Source of the DNA: Actinomycetota bacterium
GTDB taxonomy: Bacteria > Actinomycetota > Humimicrobiia > Humimicrobiales > Humimicrobiaceae
Assembly (NCBI GenBank): GCA_018399435.1
Contig: JAGYOJ010000054.1
Location: forward strand, 1 to 8,720
DNA length: 8,720 bases
Reading direction: 5' to 3'
In this document: positions 5,886 through 8,720 of the stretch, piece by piece
Numbering within the stretch: the stretch's first letter is position 1
Layout: each line of letters opens with the position of its first letter
Position numbers and translations under genes: made by a program
Notes under the pieces: generated by a model
What the model saw: the letters and a program-made list of their open reading frames with translations, nothing else
What the model was told of the DNA's origin: nothing
Database searches by the model: none

Positions 5886-5890
5886 TATTA

Positions 5891-6436
5891 ATGAAACCTA
5901 GATTAAAAGAATTATATTTAAAAGAAATTGTACCTGCAATGGTGAAGGAACAGAACTATAAAAATATTATGGAAGTTCCTAAATTAAAGAAAGTAACTAT
6001 TAATATGGGAATTGGTTCTGCTACGGAGAATATTAAAGAATTAGAATCTGCAGCAGAAGATTTAGCCCAGATAACCGGGCAAAAACCAATAATAACAAAG
6101 GCAAAAAAATCAATTGCAGGATTTAAGGTCCGATTAGGAGATTCAATTGGATGCAAAGTTACCTTAAGGGGAAACAGGATGTATGAATTTTTAGATAGAT
6201 TATTAAATATTGCTTTGCCAAGAGTTAGAGACTTTAGGGGCTTGCCCAGGAAAAGTTTTGATGGGAATGGAAATTATACTCTTGGGGTAAAGGAGCAATT
6301 AATTTTTCCGGAAATTAATTATGATAATATTACGAGCGTTAAGGGTATGAATATTACTATAAACACTACAGCAGGTACAAATGAAGAAGCCTTTAGCTTG
6401 CTTGAAAAATTTGGTTTTCCTTTTAGAAAAAAATAG
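5891..6436 (+). CDS. rplE: 50S ribosomal protein L5
   Basis: From ATG 5891 the 181-residue product begins MKPRLKELYLKEIVPAMVKE, the typical L5 (uL5) opening. It continues with VPKLKKVTINMGIG, LAQITGQKPIITKAKKSIAG, the KVRLGDSIGCKVTLRG strand, FLDRLLNIALPRVRDFRG and the ending segment with NTTAGTNEEAFSLLEKFGFPF. L5 binds 5S rRNA and, together with L18, docks it to the central protuberance. The frame is open further upstream (to 5759, inside rplX), and ATG 5870 would add seven residues (MNAKVVL), so a slightly longer form is possible. It ends in TAG, 20 bases before rpsN. Confidence 0.96.
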   Translation: MKPRLKELYLKEIVPAMVKEQNYKNIMEVPKLKKVTINMGIGSATENIKELESAAEDLAQITGQKPIITKAKKSIAGFKVRLGDSIGCKVTLRGNRMYEFLDRLLNIALPRVRDFRGLPRKSFDGNGNYTLGVKEQLIFPEINYDNITSVKGMNITINTTAGTNEEAFSLLEKFGFPFRKK

Positions 6437-6456
6437 ATTAATGGGAGGAATTTTTA

Positions 6457-6642
6457 GTGGCTAGGAAAGCTTTAATAGAAAAACAAAAAAAAGAACCAAA
6501 ATATAGCACAAGAAAATATAATAGGTGTAATAGGTGTGGAAGAAGTAGGGGTTATTATAGAAAATTTGGCCTATGTAGAATTTGTTTGAGAGAATTAGCA
6601 CATGATGGGAAAATCCCTGGGCTTACAAAGTCCAGTTGGTAG
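6457..6642 (+). CDS. rpsN: 30S ribosomal protein S14, type Z (zinc form)
   Basis: The 61-residue product is the short zinc-binding S14 (uS14, often called type Z or rpsZ). It reads MARKALIEKQ at the start, has CNRC at 24-27 and CRIC at 40-43 around GYYRKFGL, and ends in IPGLTKSSW. S14 sits in the 30S head next to S3 and S10. The longer form of E. coli (about 100 residues, no cysteines) is not seen here. The start is GTG 6457 with GGGAGG at 6443-6448, 8 bases upstream. Position between rplE and rpsH is the usual spc order. All four zinc ligands are intact. Confidence 0.97.
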   Translation: MARKALIEKQKKEPKYSTRKYNRCNRCGRSRGYYRKFGLCRICLRELAHDGKIPGLTKSSW

Positions 6643-6656
6643 AAAAAGGAGGATGA

Positions 6657-7058
6657 ATGTCTGTTTCAGATCCAGTTGCTGATATGATAACCAGGTTAAG
6701 AAATGCAAATAAAGCCCAACATGATTGGGTTGATATACCTTTTTCAAAGGTTAAGCTTGGTATTGCAAAAATTTTAGATGAAGAAGGTTATATCCGTAGT
6801 TATGAAACACGTAAAGTTGAGAATAATATTGAAATAATTAGAATATATCTCAAATTTAATGAAGACGGTGTAAGCCCAATAAATGGCTTAAAAAGAGTAA
6901 GTAAGCCTGGTAGAAGAATTTATAAAGATAAAAATAGTATTCCAAAAGTACTTGGCGGTTTAGGGACTGTCATTATTTCAACTTCTAGCGGCTTGATGAC
7001 TGATAAAAGTGCTGAAAAACAAGGCGTTGGTGGAGAAGTACTTTGCTATATATGGTAG
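6657..7058 (+). CDS. rpsH: 30S ribosomal protein S8
   Basis: The 133-residue product begins SVSDPVADMITRLRNANKA and has FSKVKLGIAKILDEEGYI, GLKRVSKPGRRIY, and the strongly conserved end containing STSSGLMTDKSAEKQGVGG and VLCYIW, at about residues 108-133. This is S8 (uS8), which binds 16S helix 21 and in E. coli represses the spc operon by binding its mRNA near rplE. I could not make out a convincing helix-21 mimic around the rplE start here. The start is ATG 6657, with AAAGGAGG at 6645-6652 only 4 bases upstream. It ends in TAG. Confidence 0.98.
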   Translation: MSVSDPVADMITRLRNANKAQHDWVDIPFSKVKLGIAKILDEEGYIRSYETRKVENNIEIIRIYLKFNEDGVSPINGLKRVSKPGRRIYKDKNSIPKVLGGLGTVIISTSSGLMTDKSAEKQGVGGEVLCYIW

Positions 7059-7062
7059 AAAG

Positions 7063-7068
7063 TGAGGT
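7063..7068 (+). promoter_or_regulatory. Ribosome binding site favouring rplF TTG at 7077
   Basis: TGAGGT at 7063-7068 lies 8 bases before TTG 7077. GTG at 7062 is in frame but overlaps this site and lacks an SD of its own. Confidence 0.7.
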
Positions 7069-7076
7069 TGGTTGAA

Positions 7077-7634
7077 TTGTCAAGGATAGGAAAAATGCCT
7101 ATTCCTTTACCAGATGGAGTAGAAGCTAAAATAGAAAAAAATAAAGTAACTGTTAAGGGGAAATTAGGGGAATTATCTATTAATGTTGATCCTTTAATAA
7201 AAGTTGAAAATAAAGACAATACTTTAATAGTTAAGCCTGTTGAAGATGTAAATAGTGTTAGGGCTAAATATGGCTTATACAGAAGCTTGTTAAATAATTT
7301 AGTTATTGGAGTAAGCCAAGGATTTAGCAAAACTTTAAAGATTGTAGGCGTTGGCTATAAGGCAAATAAAAAAGGGAATGATCTGGAAGTAAATGTAGGA
7401 TACTCAAATCCAATTTTATTTAAGAAAATACAGGGCATAGAGTTTGAAACGCCTGATAATACAACCATAGTAGTTAAAGGCATAGACAAACAATTAGTAG
7501 GAAAAATAGCTGCAGATATTAGGGAGATAAGAAAGCCCGAGCCTTATAAAGGCAAAGGCATTAGATATGAAAATGAATATGTTAGAAGAAAAGTTGGAAA
7601 AGCTGCAATTACAGCAGCAGGTGCCGCTCAATAA
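7077..7634 (+). CDS. rplF: 50S ribosomal protein L6
   Basis: From TTG 7077 the 185-residue product begins MSRIGKMPIPLPDGVEAKI, matching the standard MSRIGKxPI start of L6 (uL6); GTG 7062 would add five residues. Two related domains follow: the first with NKVTVKGKLGEL, the second with LKIVGVGYKANKKGNDLEVNVGYSNP. Next come the ADIREIRKPEPYKGKGIRY and VRRKVGKAA signatures near the C-terminus. L6 lies at the base of the L7/L12 stalk near the sarcin-ricin loop, where it contacts elongation factors. It is four bases downstream of rpsH in its longer reading and 18 in the preferred one. Confidence 0.97.
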   Translation: MSRIGKMPIPLPDGVEAKIEKNKVTVKGKLGELSINVDPLIKVENKDNTLIVKPVEDVNSVRAKYGLYRSLLNNLVIGVSQGFSKTLKIVGVGYKANKKGNDLEVNVGYSNPILFKKIQGIEFETPDNTTIVVKGIDKQLVGKIAADIREIRKPEPYKGKGIRYENEYVRRKVGKAAITAAGAAQ

Positions 7635-7650
7635 GATTTAGGAGTTTAAT

Positions 7651-8013
7651 ATGAAGACAAAAATTGAAAGAAAAGACAAAGGCCTAAGGAGAAAGTTAAG
7701 GTCAAAGTATAAAAATAAATATAAATCTAACCGTCCGAGGCTGTGCGTTTATAGAAGCAATAAATATATATATGGGCAAATTATTGATAATTTTACTGGT
7801 GATACTATAGTTAGTATTTCTAGTAAAAGTATTGAACCTAAAGATGATGACAAAGGTAAAATAGATATAAGTTTCAGAACTGGGAAAAAGATAGCAGAAT
7901 TAGCTAAAAAGAAAAAAATAAAAGAGGTTTCTTTTGATAAGAATAAATTTAAATACCACGGTAGAGTTAAAGCACTAGCAGATGGCGCAAGAGACGGTGG
8001 GTTAAAATTTTAA
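7651..8013 (+). CDS. rplR: 50S ribosomal protein L18
   Basis: The 120-residue product has the lysine- and arginine-rich N-terminus typical of L18 (uL18), then the RPRLCVYRSNKYIYGQIID core and GDTIVSISSKS. A variable linker rich in Asp and Lys (EPKDDDKGK) comes next, then RTGKKIAELAKKKKIKEVSFD and the terminal YHGRVKALADGARDGGLKF. L18 binds 5S rRNA with L5 and anchors it in the central protuberance. The start is ATG 7651 with AGGAG at 7640-7644, 6 bases upstream. Length is normal and it ends in TAA. Confidence 0.97.
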   Translation: MKTKIERKDKGLRRKLRSKYKNKYKSNRPRLCVYRSNKYIYGQIIDNFTGDTIVSISSKSIEPKDDDKGKIDISFRTGKKIAELAKKKKIKEVSFDKNKFKYHGRVKALADGARDGGLKF

Positions 8014-8034
8014 CGGATCTAAGGAGGATATTTA

Positions 8035-8511
8035 GTGCCAAAAAATACCAAAACAAATGAATTAGAAGAAAAAGTTATAAAAATAAATAGGGTAGCAAAG
8101 GTTGTTAAAGGTGGCCGTAGGTTTAGCTTTAGCGCTTTAGTAGCGGTAGGAGATTCTAAAAATAAAGTAGGTGTTGGTTATGGTAAAGCGAAAGAAGTTT
8201 CTACAGCGATAGTTAAAGGCATAAATAAAGCTAAAAAGAATATGTTTAAGGTGCCACTTATTGATGGAACAATACCTTATCAGATTAATGCTAAATATGG
8301 CGCTGGCCATGTATTTATGAAGCCAGCTTCTGAAGGTACAGGTGTAATTGCAGGAGGCCCTGTAAGGGCAATATTAGAATTAGCAGGAGTAAGAAATATT
8401 TTAACTAAATCATTGGGTAGCGCTAATGCTTTAAGTATTGCTAATGCTACAATTAATGGGCTAAAATCTCTTAAAACACCTGAACAAATAAAGAAAATTA
8501 GAGGTAAATAG
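8035..8511 (+). CDS. rpsE: 30S ribosomal protein S5
   Basis: The 158-residue product contains the S5 (uS5) N-terminal double-stranded-RNA-binding-like domain: INRVAKVVKGGRRFSFSALV at about 17-36, then VGDSKNKVGVGYGKAKEV. The C-terminal domain has KPASEGTGVIAGGPVRAILEL, then AGVRNILTKSLGSANALSIANAT. S5 shapes the mRNA entry site with S3 and S4 and affects decoding accuracy; the basic KGGRR loop is the region altered in spectinomycin-resistant mutants of other bacteria and looks wild-type here. The start is GTG 8035 with AAGGAGG at 8021-8027, 7 bases upstream. It is followed directly by rplO, not rpmD. Confidence 0.98.
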   Translation: MPKNTKTNELEEKVIKINRVAKVVKGGRRFSFSALVAVGDSKNKVGVGYGKAKEVSTAIVKGINKAKKNMFKVPLIDGTIPYQINAKYGAGHVFMKPASEGTGVIAGGPVRAILELAGVRNILTKSLGSANALSIANATINGLKSLKTPEQIKKIRGK

Positions 8512-8535
8512 TATTGTTTATGGAGGAGATTGATT

Positions 8536-8720
8536 GTGAAAATTCATGATATAAAGAAACCTAAAAGTTCTTATAAATCAAGAAAAAGAGTTGGAAGGGG
8601 CGATGCTTCCGGATATGGCAAAACTGCAGGAAGAGGAACAAAGGGACAGCTTTCAAGATCAGGTGGAAAAACCAGAATAGGTTTTGAAGGCGGGCAGATG
8701 CCATTGCAGAGAAGGCTCCC
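8536..8720 (+). CDS. rplO: 50S ribosomal protein L15 (partial, cut by window end)
   Basis: GTG at 8536 is preceded by GGAGGAG at 8522-8528 with 7 bases between. The 61 complete codons visible encode MKIHDIKKPKSSYKSRKRVG, then RGDASGYGKTAGRGTKGQ, the SGGKTRIGFEGGQMPLQRR block and the window edge. This glycine- and arginine-rich N-terminal arm with GRGTKGQ and FEGGQMPLxRRLP is diagnostic of L15 (uL15), which threads into 23S rRNA during late 50S assembly. In most bacteria the next genes are secY and adk, which would lie outside the window. Only 24 bases separate it from rpsE, leaving no space for rpmD. Confidence 0.96.
   Translation, partial: MKIHDIKKPKSSYKSRKRVGRGDASGYGKTAGRGTKGQLSRSGGKTRIGFEGGQMPLQRRL

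Noticed and set aside
5759..5890. Long N-terminal extension of L5 beginning inside rplX
   Set aside because: The extra 44 residues overlap the L24 zinc-ribbon coding region and do not resemble L5; ATG 5891 has an SD and the family N-terminus.
5850..5900. Possible S8-binding translational operator near the rplE start
   Set aside because: I looked for a helix-21-like stem as in the E. coli spc operon but could not form a convincing pairing by eye.
1..8720. Hidden novel system, mobile element, CRISPR array or RNA gene
   Set aside because: The window is fully occupied by conserved translation genes with gaps of at most about 65 bases, and no repeats or foreign composition were seen.

Overview
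The window is an AT-rich bacterial ribosomal-protein locus. It begins with the last ten codons of tuf (EF-Tu) and continues through the S10 and spc gene clusters, all on the + strand. The order is tuf(end)-rpsJ-rplC-rplD-rplW-rplB-rpsS-rplV-rpsC-rplP-rpmC-rpsQ-rplN-rplX-rplE-rpsN-rpsH-rplF-rplR-rpsE-rplO(start). Nineteen complete ribosomal protein genes plus two partial genes fill nearly all of it. No non-coding stretch exceeds about 65 bases, and I see no RNA genes, mobile elements, CRISPR arrays or terminators.

Region by region: bases 1-34 are the end of tuf. Bases 55-375 are rpsJ, followed by the largest gap (376-438), which carries a good candidate sigma-70-type promoter. Bases 439-4888 hold the rest of the S10 cluster through L29. 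Bases 4899-8511 hold S17 and the spc cluster through S5. From 8536 to the window edge is the start of rplO (L15). The usual gene between rpsE and rplO, rpmD (L30), is missing.

The products make both ribosomal subunits: S3, S5, S8, S10, S14, S17 and S19 for the 30S; L2, L3, L4, L5, L6, L14, L15, L16, L18, L22, L23, L24 and L29 for the 50S. Junctions are short, one pair overlaps (rplD/rplW), and several stop codons lie inside or beside the next gene's Shine-Dalgarno (SD) site. This fits one co-transcribed, translationally coupled unit. EF-Tu directly upstream suggests linkage to the str operon.

The organism is clearly a bacterium, judging by its gene order, bacterial-type ribosomal proteins and strong AGGAGG-type ribosome binding sites. 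It uses four-cysteine forms of S14 and L24, mainly AGA/AGG arginine codons, TTG or GTG starts in 8 of 20 genes, and only TAA and TAG stops. The lack of rpmD at its usual place fits several unrelated lineages, including candidate phyla, so I do not assign a phylum. I found no undescribed system. The points worth a second look are the promoter after rpsJ, the missing L30, the stop-codon pattern and several start-site corrections.
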